A DNA stretch of 7,472 bases, taken from CAYVBJ01 sp964415185. Lineage in GTDB: Bacteria; Bacteroidota; Rhodothermia; Balneolales; Balneolaceae. Positions 7,267-7,472 of this stretch are shown piece by piece (positions within the stretch are counted from its first letter, which is position 1; every line of letters begins with the position of its first letter). The notes beneath the pieces are model-generated. The model made no database searches and had not been told where the DNA came from. It was given only the letters and a program-made list of their open reading frames with translations. A program made the position numbers and the translations under genes. Where the stretch lies: assembly GCA_964415185.1 (NCBI GenBank), contig CAYPZI010000139.1, positions 1-7,472 of the forward strand, in the 5' to 3' direction.

Positions 7267-7332
7267 TGTTTGAACGATCAAACAGAGGCTTTGAACATAC
7301 CTGTGCCTCGTTCAGAACGGGACAAAACAGGT
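7267..7332 (+). promoter_or_regulatory. Structured leader element, copy 2, upstream of the second precursor gene
   Basis: The dyad TGTTTGA (7267-7273), centre ACGA, TCAAACA (7278-7284) and GAGG match copy 1 at 21 of 22 positions. The same 9-nt spacer leads to TACCTGTGCCT (7298-7308), which differs from copy 1 only by transitions. ACCTGT (7299-7304) can pair with ACAGGT (7327-7332). GAGGC (7285-7289) can pair with GCCTC (7305-7309), again interleaved and directly abutting. A local hairpin CGTT/AACG (7309-7319) is possible in the loop. Compared with copy 1, one pair of the 6-bp stem changed from C-G (1655/1678) to T-A (7302/7329), which keeps pairing. There is no T-tract after this copy, so a simple terminator does not explain both. 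It ends 27 bases before the precursor start. Confidence 0.6.
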
Positions 7333-7345
7333 GATAACCAAAAAC

Positions 7346-7350
7346 AAAGG
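7346..7350 (+). promoter_or_regulatory. Shine-Dalgarno-like site of the second precursor gene
   Basis: AAAGG lies 9 bases before the ATG at 7360 and supports that start for a gene too short to be found by length alone. Confidence 0.45.
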
Positions 7351-7359
7351 TGAATAATC

Positions 7360-7472
7360 ATGACTAATATAATATCAACTGCCCAAATATTAAGCCGTAG
7401 TGAGATGAAAAAGCTGATAGCGGGAAGCTGTTCAGGCAACGAATGTACAAACTGTTTGATCTGCTGGAATGA
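7360..7472 (+). CDS. Second cysteine-rich precursor peptide (3' truncated)
   Basis: 37 codons are visible before the window ends. Residues 9-17 (QILSRSEMK) are identical to the leader of the first precursor, which makes this a second member of the same family. The leader is longer (about 22 residues) and ends Ala21-Gly22 where the first has Gly-Gly; Ser23 then precedes Cys24. C39 peptidases mainly need a small residue pair here, so cleavage after AG is plausible (inference). The visible core has four cysteines in 12 residues (24, 29, 32, 35; C-x4-C-x2-C-x2-C), a different spacing from the first core. The gene is preceded by its own copy of the leader element and an AAAGG. It follows the HlyD gene by 165 bases and is probably exported by the same transporter. 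Length, remaining cysteines and stop lie outside the window. Confidence 0.8.
   Translation, partial: MTNIISTAQILSRSEMKKLIAGSCSGNECTNCLICWN

Overview
The window looks like part of a peptide-export locus from a bacterium of the Bacteroidota/Balneolota group. The assignment is inferred from three things: a 6-bladed beta-propeller lipoprotein with the GxGPGEY motif, the Bacteroidota-style sequences of the C39 ABC transporter and HlyD protein, and A/T-rich translation starts without a Shine-Dalgarno site in front of several genes. All genes lie on the + strand. No RNA gene, CRISPR array or transposase is visible, and no gap between genes exceeds 300 bases.

Layout: (1) 1-1614, a 5'-truncated membrane protein with a C39-like N-terminal domain, a VKOR (vitamin K epoxide reductase) domain and a thioredoxin-like domain. 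It is predicted to make disulfide bonds outside the cytoplasm. (2) 1620-1681, a structured leader element. (3) 1703-1927, a 74-residue precursor peptide with a 15-residue double-glycine leader and six cysteines. (4) 2048-3337, a beta-propeller lipoprotein in a visibly A+T-richer stretch. (5) 3454-5643, a C39 peptidase-containing ABC transporter (PCAT type) predicted to cut the leader and export the core peptide. (6) 5652-5853, a roughly 200-bp non-coding palindromic repeat (REP- or MITE-like) that fills the gap between the transporter and its partner. (7) 5866-7194, a HlyD-family periplasmic adaptor. (8) 7267-7332, a second copy of the leader element. (9) 7360-7472, a second cysteine-rich precursor with the same LSRSEMK leader, cut by the window end.

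Inferred joint function: the precursors are made with a short leader, the ABC transporter removes the leader and exports the core, the HlyD protein links the transporter to an outer-membrane channel that is not in this window, and the VKOR-thioredoxin protein oxidises the cysteines of the exported core. No lanthionine synthetase, radical SAM enzyme, YcaO or other tailoring enzyme is present here, so disulfide bonding is the only modification the window itself supports. The most unusual point is that both precursor genes are preceded by the same leader architecture: a near-identical 22-nt stem-loop, a 9-nt spacer, and a downstream stem that differs between copies by a compensatory base-pair change. 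This suggests a shared RNA regulatory element or operator for the precursor family.
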